From Lagopus muta (Eukaryota; Chordata; Aves; Galliformes; Phasianidae), in NCBI RefSeq assembly GCF_023343835.1, contig NC_064439.1:33926508-33990507 (forward strand): 64,000 nt of DNA, given 5' to 3'. Shown here in pieces: positions 37,284 through 49,894 of this stretch; position 1 is the stretch's first letter, and each line of letters begins with the position of its first letter. Under the pieces are notes generated by a model. That model was not told where the DNA came from, searched no databases, and was given only the letters and a program-made list of their open reading frames with translations. The translations under genes were made by a program, and so were the position numbers.

Positions 37284-37718
37284 TGATCTACAACACTGCA
37301 TCAGCTCTTTTCCATTTTTGTTTCAAATGGCTGAAACCTTGAAAATAAAATCCAACAGTGAAAGGAAAATACTTATCTTTTTCAATTAAATAGATTCGTA
37401 TTTGATTTCAAGAGTGGCAACACATTAGTACCATTATTTCTTAAGCACAAAAAGAGTAAATCTGCTTGTAATAGCTGCTGAAACTAAGCTTGTTTCATTA
37501 TGCCAAAATAGAGCAGACACTAGGTTGGGTTGTTTTTGTTTTTTTTTGTTGTTGTTGTTTTGGAGGGGGGAGGAGTGGAGGGCAATTGCCGTCTTTACAC
37601 CTCTATTATGGCCCTGACTAGAAGCATTCTTAAGGAACAGTTATCTCCTGCTTGCTGTTAAGTGGAAGATACCTGTCTTCGAAGGAGTGCTACAAATACT
37701 ACTTTCAAAAAAATATGT

Positions 37719-37738
37719 ATAGATAGATAGATAGATAG
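37719..37738. repeat. (ATAG)5 microsatellite
   Basis: Five ATAG units just left of a CR1 copy. Confidence 0.9.
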
Positions 37739-37779
37739 CAAGCTAATTCTGAGGCATCCTCTTGAAAAGGGTTCAGTAT

Positions 37780-38515
37780 TTCTGTAGATACAATAGCTGA
37801 GGTAGGAAGGAACTTTAAGAGGTCATCTGGTTCAATCTGGTCATCTGGTTCAGCCCAGTCCAGTAGGGATGCCCAGGGTAGGCTGCCTTGGTCTATATCG
37901 AGGTGGCTTTTCAGTCTCTGCAGGGAGGAGACTCCACAGCCTCTGCGTAACCTTTGCCAGTGTTCCATGACGTGTATAGTCAAAAAGCATTTCTGATTTT
38001 CAGACATCATCTCTTGTGTTCCAGTTCATACTCATTGCCTCTTGTCCTGGCACCTGCCACCACTGAGAAGAACCCAACTCCAAATTCTTTCTCTCTTCAG
38101 GTTTATACATGTCAAAAGATCACCCTGAGCCTCCTCTTTCGACTATAAAGCCCCAGCTCTGCCAGCCTTCCCTTATAGGAGTGGTGCTCCAGTCCCTTTA
38201 TCATCTTGTTAGCTCTTTGTTGGTCTTTCTCCAGTGTGTCTCCCTTGTACTGGGGAGCCTGAAACTGAATACAGCACTCCAGGTGTGACCTCACCAGTGC
38301 TGACTAGAGGAGAAGGATCACCTCTCTTAACTTGCTGACAATGTTTTGCCTAATGCAGCCCAGGATATCATTAGTCTTCATAGCAAGGGCACAGTGCTGA
38401 CTCATGTTCAACTTGGTGTCCACCAGGACCCCAAGATCCTTGTCTGCAAAGCTACTTTCCAGCTGGGTGTCCTCCCCAGGTGCAAGACTTTGTTGTGTTT
38501 TATGGGGTTCTTAAA
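37780..38515 (-). mobile_element. CR1 LINE, longer 3' portion
   Basis: Reverse-complement CR1 words run through the block: GAACTTTAAGAGGTCATCTG, TGCCCAGGGTAGGCTGCC, CCAGGTGTGACCTCACCAG and CAGGACCCCAAGATCCTTG. It extends further 5' into the element than its neighbours. It carries a short internal direct repeat GGTCATCTGGTTCA. Confidence 0.9.
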
Positions 38516-38559
38516 AAAATACAGTAAATTTCTGGATGTGTAAAATTCATGAAAAATTA

Positions 38560-38900
38560 ATCATAGAAACATAGAATATCCTCTCCTCATACATCTTGCC
38601 CTCTAGACTCTTTCCCATCTTTGCAGCCCTCTTTTGGACACTTTCTAATTGCTTTCTGTCCTTCTTATATTGTGGTACCCAAACCTGCACCCAGTGCTCG
38701 AGGTGAGGCTGCACAGTGCAGGGCTGAGAGGCACAGCCCCTTCCCTCATGCACAGACCATGCTGGGCCTGATGCATCCCAGGGTATAGTTGGCCCCTTGG
38801 GCTGCCAGAGTACACTGCTAACTTAGATTCAACTTGTCGCCAACCAGAACCCCCAAATCCTTTAGTGTGGGACTGCTCTCCAGTCTCTAGTTATATTTTA
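38560..38900 (-). mobile_element. CR1 LINE fragment
   Basis: It starts ATAGAAACATAGAATATCC and contains CAGCCCTCTTTTGGACAC, CAGTGCTCGAGGTGAGGCTG and CCAACCAGAACCCCCAAATC, all CR1 reverse complement. It is a separate copy from the one ending near 38515, since a new 3' end begins here. Confidence 0.87.
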
Positions 38901-39689
38901 TCTCCTTGACTTGGATGAAAATGAGAATATTATTTTGAACATTAATTTAATGACTTGTCACGGGAATTCCTTAAGGGGTTGTTTTTCTAGAAACTGCAAT
39001 ATTTTAGAACACTTTAATTAGCCTGATAATAAATTAAACTTGATACAGTAGGCACACAATAATTCAGTGAAAATTCAGCATCTAAACCATAATACTTGAG
39101 TAACCCATAGTCTCAGCTGGGGCAATGCTGAAGTCATCATATCAGTTTGTTCTGTGGTCAAGATTATATTTAACACTAGCAATTCACTGTGATTAGTTTT
39201 AGGTATTTAAATGCTGATTATTTAATTAAATTTAACCTGAATTACTTTCCTGCTGAAGAAAGGGTCTCTGATTTAATTTGTACCATAGCATGTGGAGTGA
39301 CTGTGAAAAAACATTATGTTTTGTACAGGTATGAAATATTCTTAATCCAAACGTTCTGTATGAACAAATTGTACAAGTACAGAGGAATGTTTAAAGATGG
39401 CTCTGTATGGTCAGATCAGAAGTCACTCTTTGTTTGCAAGAACCTGCAGGAGCGCTCCGAGAATGGATGCAAAAACAGCCAGAACACAGTGATTTTTTTC
39501 CTTGTCATTTCTCCTTGTGTTTGGCTGCTGAGAAAGCTTTATAGTTTTTGATAACACTTGATTTTTCCTGAAAGTTTTTCTGACCATTTCTGAACTAAAC
39601 ATGGGCATGCAGAGCAGTTTGGCACTGAGTAAACTGAGTAAACTAAGTAAGCAGGCACTGTTTGGAAAAAGTACTTAAGCTTTCAGTAT

Positions 39690-40007
39690 CTAAAAGGGGG
39701 CTGTAAGAAAGAAGGAACAGACTCTTTAGCGGAGTCTGTTGTGATAGGACGAGGGGAAATGGTTTCAAACTGGAAGAGGGCAGATTTAGATTGGCTACAA
39801 AAAAAACGATTTTTATGATAAGGGTGGTGAGGCACTGAAATAAGTTGACCAGGGAGGTGGTAGAGTCCCTGGGGGCATTGAAGGTCAGGCTGACTGGAGC
39901 TCTGAGCAACTTGATCTGGCTGGTGATGTCCCAGTTCACTGCAGGGCAGTGGGACTAGGTGACCTCTATGGATCCCTTCCAACTCAAACGATTCTATAAT
40001 TCTATGA
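39690..40007 (+). mobile_element. CR1 LINE 3' fragment
   Basis: CR1 sense strand: GGACGAGGGGAAATGGTTTC, GGGTGGTGAGGCACTG, GGGAGGTGGTAGAGTCCCTG and GGATCCCTTCCAACTCAAAC, with the terminal ATTCTATAATTCTATGA. A minus-strand reading frame across it is antisense to the element and not a gene. Confidence 0.93.
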
Positions 40008-41502
40008 TTTTTTTTTCTGATAATTAGTTTGATCTCATTCATGAGATCACATCCAAGACTGGAATTCTTCTCCTTACCGATGCCATTTGTGACCTTATAG
40101 ACTGTTGTCATATCTACCTCCAGTTGTCTAGCTTTCAGACTGAAAATCTGTGCACTGTCTTTGCTCTTCTCCTCAGGGCAACGGCTGCTAGAATTGAGTG
40201 TCAGCACCAGCCTGTGACTTGTTCAGCCTCTCACAGGGTAGCAGCTCACATTTCTGTTTAAACAGATTCCCTGCACTCCTCCCCCCTACCCCCACCCCTT
40301 GCTGCCCTGCGTGGCCTGCTCATGTGCTCAAGCAAGGCTTCATCTGCAGCACGTTATCTTTCATTTAACGCCCAAGGTTTTGTGCTACTCTGGAACAGAA
40401 ATCTGGAATTGCTTAAGTGTGACAAGACCACTGAATGAGCTGCAGCTCAGAAGTAGGTACATCTAGGTCTTTTCCTTCAAGTGAGTCCCTAAAAAGGTGT
40501 TTAAGCCCAAAAGACTGTCTTTATTTGAACTAGTAATTAAACAGGACAGGGATTTTAATTGTGTTAAAGACTATTATTCATTCACTCATTTATTTACGTA
40601 TTTAAAGCAGTCTCCCCCTTGCTGCATCCTTATTTCCATACTTAATCAGCTTTGAGACCTGGGAAGCCACTGAACTGATTGCAACTGAGCAGGCAGGCAA
40701 GTGCTGCTGTGAATTACAAGTTGTACACACCTCAAAGTTTTAGAAGTAGGGTTTTTTTTTGCATTGAAGAGGAGTCTTGAGTGTCTGCTTTTCTCACCAC
40801 CTCTTGTGTAACCCTGCAAACTTCTTTCTTGAGCATGCCAAGAAGCGTGAGTAGCTTAGTGTCCCATCTCCTGGGGAGCTTCACCTCATACAGTGCCTCT
40901 CCTATCAACAGAATGCAGAAGCTAAAACAGGGATGTAAGTGCTGTCCAACACACAAAGGTTTCACTGAGTATGATGGCATTACTAATGTAATTCTGTCAA
41001 TTCCTAGCAGAGCAACACCCTTCCATGTGTTATATAAGAAAGGAGGAAAAAGCAGAATGGAAAAACACCCATGGCTCAGAGAATTATTTTGGCCTTGATT
41101 TAACATATCTTTTGCCCAGCTGTTGGTTTCTGAAAGATTTCACTGGGCCTAATTAGTGGGTGCTCACATGGTACACTGTATACTGTGGATAGTTCCTTTT
41201 GGAGAAACACTAAAAATCCCCATCATGCAGTTATATTGAGGACTAAAATGTTTATCCTCTTATGCCACTGAGTCCAAATATACCTTTTTGCTTTTAATTC
41301 TTTATAGCTTAAATTGCAAACCAGACCTCAGCAAAGCAAGGGCTTCTGCAGACTTTGCATTTTATATTTGACCCAACACTTTGGTTTAGATCATTTTTTA
41401 TTTCTGTATGCATTGTCTGCTGAAGAGATGAAATGGATGAAAAAACACGTAGGCATTTGACATGTGGGCTGTGATCTTATATGCATATCCAAGTTCTTGG
41501 AT

Positions 41503-41558
41503 GCTGGTATACAAAATTGGGAAGCCCTATGCTGGTATACAAAATTGGGAAGCCCTAT
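41503..41558. repeat. 28-base perfect tandem duplication
   Basis: The unit beginning GCTGGTATACAAAATTGGGA occurs twice in direct succession (41503-41530 and 41531-41558) with no mismatch, so it is recent. Confidence 0.96.
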
Positions 41559-41930
41559 AAAGAAAACTTTGCACATTGAATCTACAAGTTACCATTCATC
41601 TTTTGAAGCTTGGACAAATTGTGGGCTGTTTTCAGCTGTGTATGACTTAAAATCCACAAGCCTGTTCAGTTTCTCAGATCTCTTGATCCTGATTTCTAGG
41701 TGAAGTTATGAGACTCTTACTGCATTGATCTCTGCCTACTGAGACTCTTACATTCCAGCAAACTGCATTCTACATTCCTCCAAAATTTTTAAGCCATGTG
41801 TTGACACTGTGAAGAGGAAATTGAAAGGAGTGGATCTTTGCCCCTTTTGCTCCTATAAAACTGCTACTTAATATAAATACGCAGTGCTGAGTTCCTTATA
41901 TCAACATTCTCCCTCTCCTCCCCCCCCCAC

Positions 41931-41954
41931 TTTTTTTTTTTTTTTTTTTTTTTT
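41931..41954. repeat. poly(T) run of 24 preceded by a C tract
   Basis: CCCCCCCCAC followed by 24 T on the plus strand, a low-complexity pyrimidine block. Confidence 0.9.
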
Positions 41955-43720
41955 GCTTTCCTATCAGCTTATGGCAGGACTCTCCTGCCTGCTAGAGCAG
42001 GGATTAAAGCTTCCCTCTCATTTAGGAAGATGATGTCCCATCTGTTATGTACTAAGTCACCCAAAACCTTTCCCTAGTCACCAAAGAGCAGCATTTGGTA
42101 TGGCATTGGGCTGCTTGCATATATTTATAGATGCCATTAGTTTCACCTCTTCCCGAATGAAATGAAAAAGAAGAGGACAATAAATGATATTTAGCACCTA
42201 CTGAGCTTGGTAGGGGGATGACGTATTTACAATAAACACCGCTTTTCTTGTTCGTCTTCTTTCTTACACAAAGAAACAGTCAACTGTAGTATGGTTATTG
42301 GCATTGGTCATTGAAGGGTTAGACGCCCATCGAGTGGCTCTTTTACAGCTATTTGAATCAATAACTACGGACTTTTTACAGAGCTGTAGTAAATGGTTGG
42401 GGATTATTTGCATATGACTGTCTGCAGTTTAAAAGTCTTGCTGGTAAAGCTACCCTTGTGCTGTTGGCTGCTGTCTACATGACAAAAGGGATGGAAGACC
42501 CATTTTCTTAAGTGAGCAATGTTACACTAGAAGAGAAATAACGTGTGTTAACCAATTAAGTTGTTCAGTATAACTGCATTTGTACTAGAACTTCCAGCTG
42601 AAATGTATATGCTGCCCTCAGAAAAAGTTGCAGTCGGTATAGCAAGTATATCTATAGCAAAAATTTTTGTTGTGTGAGTAAATTCTGCAAAATCTTTTGC
42701 AAACTTAGTATTTAAGCATATTTCCTAAAACAGCTAGAATTCTTTAGGAAGGACAAGGGCTTGAGCATGCTTTTGCCAAAGGGTGCCAACGAATACATTC
42801 AGATAGTTCTGATTATACAACTTTTATAATATAAGAAAGGGATACTACTTTTTGTTTGTTGCAGAGGTGGTAGTCACTAAACCTGAAGTCATTAACTGCC
42901 TGCAACTCCCCCACTCATCATTTGATTGTAGAAAGAGACAATTTTTCAAATCCTTAACAATTTTTTAAAATCTAGTAGGTGAAAATCATATATTTAAACC
43001 ATGAATTAAAAATCTGTAGGATACTCACTGCATAAGGAATTATCATTGCAGTATATTTCACAGAGATGATGTGTATAGGGCTGTATAAAATCAAAGTGTA
43101 TGCATTTTTACGTACATACATATTTTTTCTCCACACAGGATCACAGTACCATTTGGTGATGAGTCATGTGAACAAAGAGCCAACGTTGTTATTTTTCAAC
43201 CATTCAAAAATGTTGGAGTCAAAGGAAACAGAACAGGAATGGCAGGTACTGATAACAGGCTATGTATCAGTCTTAGAAAAGTATTGCCAGTCTAGACATA
43301 AATTATGCCAAAAATGCTAGGTGGTTTTATTATTATGTTATCAGCAATGCCAGTCTTGTGGCCTAACCTCCTCTGAGACCCTTCCTGGAAAACTTCTGTT
43401 ATGGGCATTTTCTTCTTGTTGTCCCCTTCCATTTCAACACTATGAGGCATATCACTCCATCCTTTGTGTCAGGACAAAGCCAAGGTGATATGCCTGATGA
43501 CATTCTGAGCCAGGGTATAGACTTGCATAGAAGCTTCTTTGTTTCACAAAACAGAAAACAGAGTTCTAGTCCTGTGTGCCATCTTGTGATATAGTCTTCA
43601 TCATGCAGTCACCGTGGGCTAAGAAACAGTCTTGGCTTTGAAATAAGATTAGATTGTTTGTGGTTGTGTCTGTGCTCTCACATCACAACTTCTGAAACTT
43701 AGACGCCATCTTCAGAAACG

Positions 43721-43815
43721 TATACGGTATATTTTATATATATATGTAATATATATTATATAGTATATATATTATATACATACGGTATATTTTCTTTTTT
43801 TTTTTTTTTTTAATT
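43721..43815. repeat. AT-rich imperfect repeat and T tract
   Basis: TATA-type alternating sequence with a duplicated CGGTATATTTT word (near 43725 and 43782), followed by a long T run. Confidence 0.8.
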
Positions 43816-44549
43816 ATACCCACTGGATAATGATGAAATATCACTTGTTACCAATTAATTTTTTTTTTTAATAAGATGTTTAGTTTAAGATACCACTCTT
43901 ACAAATTGATTAGTAAAATCACACCATTAGGCAAGCACAAAACTTGTTGTGAATTAAAGTCTACAAATTAACTCTCATTTTTTTTAGTCCTGTTTGGTCA
44001 CAAATAATTAAAATAGTCTACAAATTATTCTGATTAAGTTCATGTATAGGCATTATCATTCCAGAACAAGCCAGCTTGTTTTTAACTAAAATGGAATGAG
44101 GCACTTCTCTCATCAGAATAGCCCCATATGGAATTAATCAGGAACGTTTCCATGTGTAGAGAAGCCTTAATTAACTTTGAATGAGTTTCATTTGCAATAA
44201 CTTTGCTGCTATGTATATCTGGCTCTAGATGTATGTATTGGGATGCTAAACTGCTTATAAATTGTGCAGTAAGTCTTTGATAAAGTTTTTGCCAGAATGC
44301 GATAGTGATTTGTTTTTTCTTTTCAAAAATCTTATTATATATCGATGTGAAAAAGAATAGAACAAGAATCTATTCCAGTTTGCAGTCAGTATGTTATGCT
44401 GTCTATTTTTATGTTACCTGAGTGGCATTTTCTCTTTCTTGAGTATTTGCTTTTTGATTAAAAAAATTGCATAGCTTACCTGGTTTTATCTATTGGACTA
44501 AACTTTCATGCTGTCAGCTGTCACTGCCAGAATGATCAGAATTTTGTTT

Positions 44550-45022
44550 GTTGATATAAAAGAAGAAAAGATCTCAGCTACAAAACACTATTTTTCAATA
44601 GAGCCATCACCATTAGCTGTGCATTTTTGCCAGTGATGGACAAAAGCCTGCATGCCATGCTCGTAAAAAATCTCCACCAGTAGAGATGACCCGCTGTCAC
44701 TGTGTCACCACTGCTGAAACACACTATTCTGCTGCACTGAGCTCATGTCCACTGCTTGGTCTCTGGAAACATTCAGCAAAAATGTGACAAATGTCAGTGA
44801 GTATAATCTTTTCTGCATGGAGGAATTCAATTCCACACCTTTGCTTCAGACACACCGTATTGTGAGACTGCCCTTCTGCGGCCATCTGTCACATCGCGAT
44901 GAAAAGTAATGGAATATTGGTGGGAAGGTTCAATCTCTACTGCCATACCACCAATATCTGCCTTTGACATCATGGGCCAATGTAATAAAATAATAAATCA
45001 CGTTTGGAGCAGCCCTTACATA
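44550..45022 (-). mobile_element. GalluHop/mariner-type DNA transposon fragment
   Basis: The reverse complement begins at the right with GGGCTGCTCCAAACGTGATT and contains CAGCAGTGGTGACACAGTGA, GAGCATGGCATGCAGGCTTT and GAAAAATAGTGTTTTGTAGC. These are diagnostic for this mariner family. It is degenerate, with no coding capacity. Confidence 0.8.
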
Positions 45023-45891
45023 TACATAAACATAATATTAAGGAAATTGGAGATCTTTCATGTATTTGCTACAAATACATATAGAAATACAATAGAAATA
45101 CAAAGTTGATACTTATTTCAGAATGAGTGTGCAAGATCCTGGAGCTAAGGCTTGCTATTCTAGATGCACTTCACTTTGCATTTCTGTTGAGTCTGAAAGT
45201 GGAAAGAAATGACTAAGCATAGCTTTTGATAAAAAATAACTTTGCATTTGATTCATTGCAAAGGAATTTTTGTTTTGTGTGTTGAACAGAAAAAATTCAC
45301 GTGTGTAAGATTGTGCTGATACAAATGACATTCTTTGTACAAAATAGAGAATTTGAGAGAGTGTAGCTGGCCAATTTAGAAGAAAAATGCAAGGGATATA
45401 TATGTACAGCAATGATGTTCTGGGTAAGCAGGAATTAAATTTGGATCCTGAAACACCAGTGTGGTTGTTAATCACACATTTTACAATTTTTCAGAGCTTA
45501 CAGCACTTTCTATCAAATTCTCAGATATTTGATCTATGAATGTGCTGAAAAAATTGTTTTTCCTTAAAATTATGCAAACTGTTGAGGTATGGACTCAATG
45601 TGTATGTAAAATTAAGTAGTAGAACCCTCTTCTCATGGATTCCTAGGCGACAAAATTCTGCTAAGAATGACTGCTGAATACTGACTTCTTGCCATATGGA
45701 TCGTTCTGTCACTCCGATCCCTGTGTGTGACTGGGCCTTGGAGAAAAATCTTGATATCTTGCCAGTGATCCTGATTTATGTTGTTATAATACCAACATGT
45801 CAAGCATCAGAAAACATTGTTTGGGTTAGAAGTAATCACTATATAGCTTAAAAATCGGAAGCTTGGAAGAGAATCACATTTCAGGAGACTT

Positions 45892-46120
45892 TTATTGATC
45901 TTCTTTCTTGACTTTCAATGCTTTGAATTTTTCATCTTCAAACATTTTTCAACAACCGAGAATTGGAACCAAAGTTTCTTCCAAAACCACATGTTCAAAA
46001 TAGCATATTGGATCTTCAAAAGTAATTAATTCTTCAGCTACAACATTTTATAAAAATGTTTCAATATATATTTCTGGTCGGGTTTCAAGCTTCTTCTGTG
46101 CATATGCTTTAGATTTTGGA
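45892..46120 (-). pseudogene. decayed coding relic, unrecognised (two internal stops)
   Basis: The minus strand keeps one reading frame for about 76 codons, interrupted only by a TAA at 46050-46048 and a TGA near 45951. It closes at TAA 45894-45892. The content is protein-like and rich in Glu and Lys: PPKSKAYAQKKLETRPEIYI, FEDPICYFEHVVLEE, FEDEKFKALKVKKEDQ. An AG acceptor-like site (AATTATTAG) lies just before it at the right end, so it may be a dead exon rather than a retrocopy. I do not recognise the family. It could also be a transposon-protein remnant. No paired exon is identified. Confidence 0.4.
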
Positions 46121-46937
46121 GGCCTAAATGCCTAATAATTGGACAGGAATGTGTTCTTTTTTTTTTAAAGAAATTTACTATTCACATTATTCTGTTTGTT
46201 AAAATTTATGATAAAAATTACATCTGTTACTTTATTTAATTATGCATCTATTTAATTCCTGGCAATAGAACAAGGGAATCTGAAAATACCCATATCAAAC
46301 CCATGTGAGGTGTAATTAGTTAGCTGCACCAAATTAAAATAAAATACGGAAAACAAAATTTTTCCTTTACATATAGTTAAAAATCAATTTCTGTTGCAGA
46401 AATTAGGATCTAAATATAGTTGTTACACAGACTACAATGGTGAATGTTCTAGAGGTACCAAAAGTAAAGGTATAAGTAGTTGTGCTTGAATTTAATATTC
46501 ATGTCCAGAAAACGAACAAAAGTAGATGGTCAGTTCTAAATGTTCTAAATCTGTGAGTTCTTAGTGCAGTCCTGCTTGGGGATTTTACGTGACATTTGCA
46601 GTTATCATAGAACTGGGAGCTGTGACTACAAATAGTGGTATTACTCCATATTAGGTACTCTGAATGGTAGTGTTTGTGCAGGCAATAGGAAGTTAGCTTG
46701 ATACTTAATGTTTCCTTATTTCAGTTTTAAAAAGTATGACGGTAGAATCTCTGACATTAGCTCAGTCTTCTTGTATTTACATGGCCAGAGGTTGGAAGTA
46801 ATGTGGAGGACAGCTGTGATAACATAGCAGTGATTAAATCTATTGGCAATGTGTTAGTTCTGTGATACAACACTGATAATAAGGAGGGGGGAGGCATGAT
46901 GTGCAACCCACTTAGCCAGTCGTGGCTCATTCTTTGC

Positions 46938-47260
46938 TGTTGTATGGGAACTGCTGAGTCATGGCCTGAACCTCTGATTGATCACCTGAGGCGAGCCATG
47001 AGTCAGCCAGAGGAGCACAGGTGAAGGCAATTCACTGTGCTGCCGGAAGGGGTGGAGCCTGGCTCCAGCCCTCCTAGACCTATTTAAGAGCTGGCTACCG
47101 GGGGGGGGGAAGGTTCTTGTTTGGAGATTCCCTCTTTTGGTGATTTTTGTGGGTGAGCATACGGGTAAGTCCTCCATTTATTCTCTCTTGTTATCTTAGT
47201 CTACTTTGCCTATCTATCTTGTTCTTTTTTGGGATTATGATATCTTAATATTCATTGATT
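46938..47260 (+). repeat. LTR-like interspersed repeat, copy 1
   Basis: It begins TGTTGTATGGGA and contains GATTGATCACCTGAGGCGAG, GTGCTGCCGGAAGGGGTGGA and a TATA-like CCTATTTAAGAGC at about 47080. It ends in an AT-rich stretch. The layout (TG start, TATA-like box, about 320 bases) resembles an LTR. It shares about 97% identity with the copy at 48320 over the first 160 bases. Family not identified. Confidence 0.65.
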
Positions 47261-48319
47261 ATACAATTATACATCTTAATATCCTTTGATTATGTAGCTG
47301 TCTTCCTACCGACTCTATTTCCTAAAGACTGAGGCAGATGGCTGTTGGCCCCTTGGCTCTGCAAAGTGAGGGGATGGAGAGACAAAAATTAGGCTCACTT
47401 CTCAACTGGTATGGCTTTTCTTTTGAGTGATAGACAGAATATTTCTGTGAGTTGTAAGAATTTGGAAAAGAGTCTCAGCGCAAAAGTAAGCGAAGTCGTT
47501 CTTCTGAAAAAAGTTGTACATGTCAAGAAATAGATCAGTAGTTTTGTAACACCAGTGTGCAGCCATCTCCATCACGAGAAGAAATCTTCCTCAGTATATC
47601 CTGATTCTTGGCAAGATCTCAGTGATGAGGAAGCAATAAATGGGAGAGAGACCCTTATGCTTAGCCCTTGTAAAAGCATTTATATTTTCCTGGCTCATAT
47701 ATATCCCTCATGGGAGAGATCATCTGTTGTACCACTTAGTAGATTTTTATTTGCGCTGATATGATGTTGTGTTTTCATTTAGTACCAAGGTAGACATTGG
47801 CTAATTTATCTTTCTTATTTGGTCTCATGAAATTAAAGTGACTAGAAGTCACTAGATAGTTTTATGTGGGAGCTTGCCTACAGGGGAATGTTTTCTTCAT
47901 GGTGATGTCAGTTACTTTACTTTGCAATGACCTAATTCCCTCAAGATTTATAGAATGATTCAGGAAGTACTGTTGATGAAGTATTTCAGTAAAAGTACTT
48001 TCAGGCTTTTGCTAGAGATCATCAGGGGAGTTCTGAACTAAGGTATTGTGCTGTGATCTTAGCCAAGATCTTGTGGCAGGTCAATAGTAATAGTACGAAA
48101 TGCCTAGGATTGGGAATGTTCAGTCTACTAATAACGTAGGAAACAGCAGAACTGGTATTTGTTTTTGAGTATTATGAATAATCACTTTTCCTGCTTACAG
48201 CTATTGTTGAGTTACTTTCACAAAGCGCAACTTGACATAAGTAGATATGTGAGTCAATAATCAAATTCCAATAAAAAATAAAAACTTGATTTGTCATGGT
48301 AAAAATAGGGACTATTGGC

Positions 48320-48641
48320 AGTTGTATGGGAGCTGCTGAGTCATGGCCTGAACCTCTGATTGATCACCTGAGGCGAGCCATGAGTCAGCCAGAGGAGCAC
48401 AGGTGAAGGCAATTCACTGTGCTGCCGGAAGGGGTGGAGCCTGGCTGCACCTCTCCTAGACCTATTTAAGAGCTGGCTACCAGAGGGGAAGGATCTCTTC
48501 TGGAGATCTGCTCTGCTGGAGTTTTGTGAGTGAGCCTGGGACAGGGGTAAGCTTTCTATTTGCTCTCTTTTGTTATCATAGTCCGCTTTGCCAAACTCTC
48601 TTGTTTATTTCATAATTATAACATCTTAATATTCACTGATG
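48320..48641 (+). repeat. LTR-like interspersed repeat, copy 2
   Basis: Same orientation as the copy 1382 bases to the left, with the same TATA-like CCTATTTAAGAGC. After GGCTACC, identity with copy 1 drops sharply, with scattered substitutions and indels. The roughly 1.06 kb between the two copies has no coding sequence I can see. Confidence 0.65.
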
Positions 48642-49833
48642 TATAGCAGTCCAGTTGAAAGCTATCATGACAGCACAAATTTTATACTTTACTTCACTAA
48701 CCTTAGTCCTTGTAACAGTAAGCCTGGTTCCTTTTCCTACTGCCTCACTACATTTGTCACACCTAATTTTAAAAAGTCACCACAGAAAAATGCCTTGCAA
48801 ATCAAGAGCTAACCTGTACTTTAAATTCATGTCAAAGTATTATCACAGAAACTACTAAAATGTGAATCAAATGCATTGCTTATACGAATCTTCCAACTAT
48901 GAAAAATCATATTTTTAATGCTACAACATCAAGGTGGTGTCTTCCTTTCACATGTGAGGCCTGTGAAAAAAGATAGGGAGAAATGTGTAATCTTAATCAC
49001 ACTGACAAACTATTGCAGTTTCATTTCATTTTTCTTTATTTCACTTTCCCTCAGCTCCTAAGAAAATTAAAAGGTAATGCTATGTGCAAAAACTTCTTAA
49101 AATCTCTCTGTTTTAATAGTTCAAGTCAGAGCTGCTTTATCTTTTATATTCAGAAGAAATACCTTTGACATTTTCAGTCCCTCACAGTGTCATGTGGACA
49201 ACATCAAAGCATGTTTTCCTGGACTTCTCTCAGTTCTCTTAGGAAGAACCTTCTCAACCTTCATTTGCATAGATCAGCATTGCATTTTGCAGTGTAGAAG
49301 TGTATGTGTATTTGTAGATGCTACCACTGTTCTCAAAATTAACAACTGCATTGCTTTAAAGCTCTGCAATCATTCTGTTGCACCTTTTCGAAAATGTGAT
49401 TGCAGTTGTCCATGTAGTCTCCGAAAGCTTTGACAAACAACTTTCTGCCATGATGCACAGTAGTTGACAAATCATAAAGGCTGGACTACCTGTGGGCTTC
49501 CACAATTAGATAGGTATCTAAGAAATGGAGCAAGCAACAGGTATAGTACTAAATCTAAGCAGCCATCCACTTTGACTGTTGAAAGATGTTGCAGAAACTG
49601 AACAATTTTATTTTTTTTAATTTTTTTGTGACTGTTCCAATGCTGTCACAGCTGTTCATGCCAAAATTTGGTGTTGTTTGCCCATAACAAAGTACTTGAA
49701 GGCAGTCCACCCACTCATACTGCACTGATGCAGAATGTTTCTGGGCAGCATTGTGGTTTAATTGCTGGCAGCAAATGCTCCAAAAAATAGAGTCTTTAGC
49801 AAATTCTGGAGTCACATGAATGAGAATTGGCAG

Positions 49834-49894
49834 TCTATTTGCATGTGCCTGAGGTAGCAAAATCTATTTGCCTATTGTGCCTGAGGTAGCAAAT
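49834..49894. repeat. imperfect tandem duplication (about 30 bases)
   Basis: The block TCTATTTGC...TGTGCCTGAGGTAGCAAA occurs twice in succession, with a 3-base insertion (CTAT for A) in the second copy. Confidence 0.9.

Larger units (their letters stand above)
40008..44549. other. intergenic, no gene seen
   Basis: AT-rich sequence with the simple repeats listed separately. No splice-flanked open exon is convincing. Confidence 0.55.

Noticed and set aside
39189-39551. 120-codon plus-strand frame
   Set aside because: It has a plausible length but no similarity I recognise and no splice or promoter context. Several other chance frames of about 100 codons occur in the window.
39683-40207. 174-codon minus-strand frame
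   Set aside because: It is antisense to a CR1 3' end that explains most of the sequence.
47261-48319. Internal region of a non-autonomous LTR element between the two LTR-like copies
   Set aside because: No primer-binding site, polypurine tract or matching target duplication is visible. Two independent insertions are equally likely.
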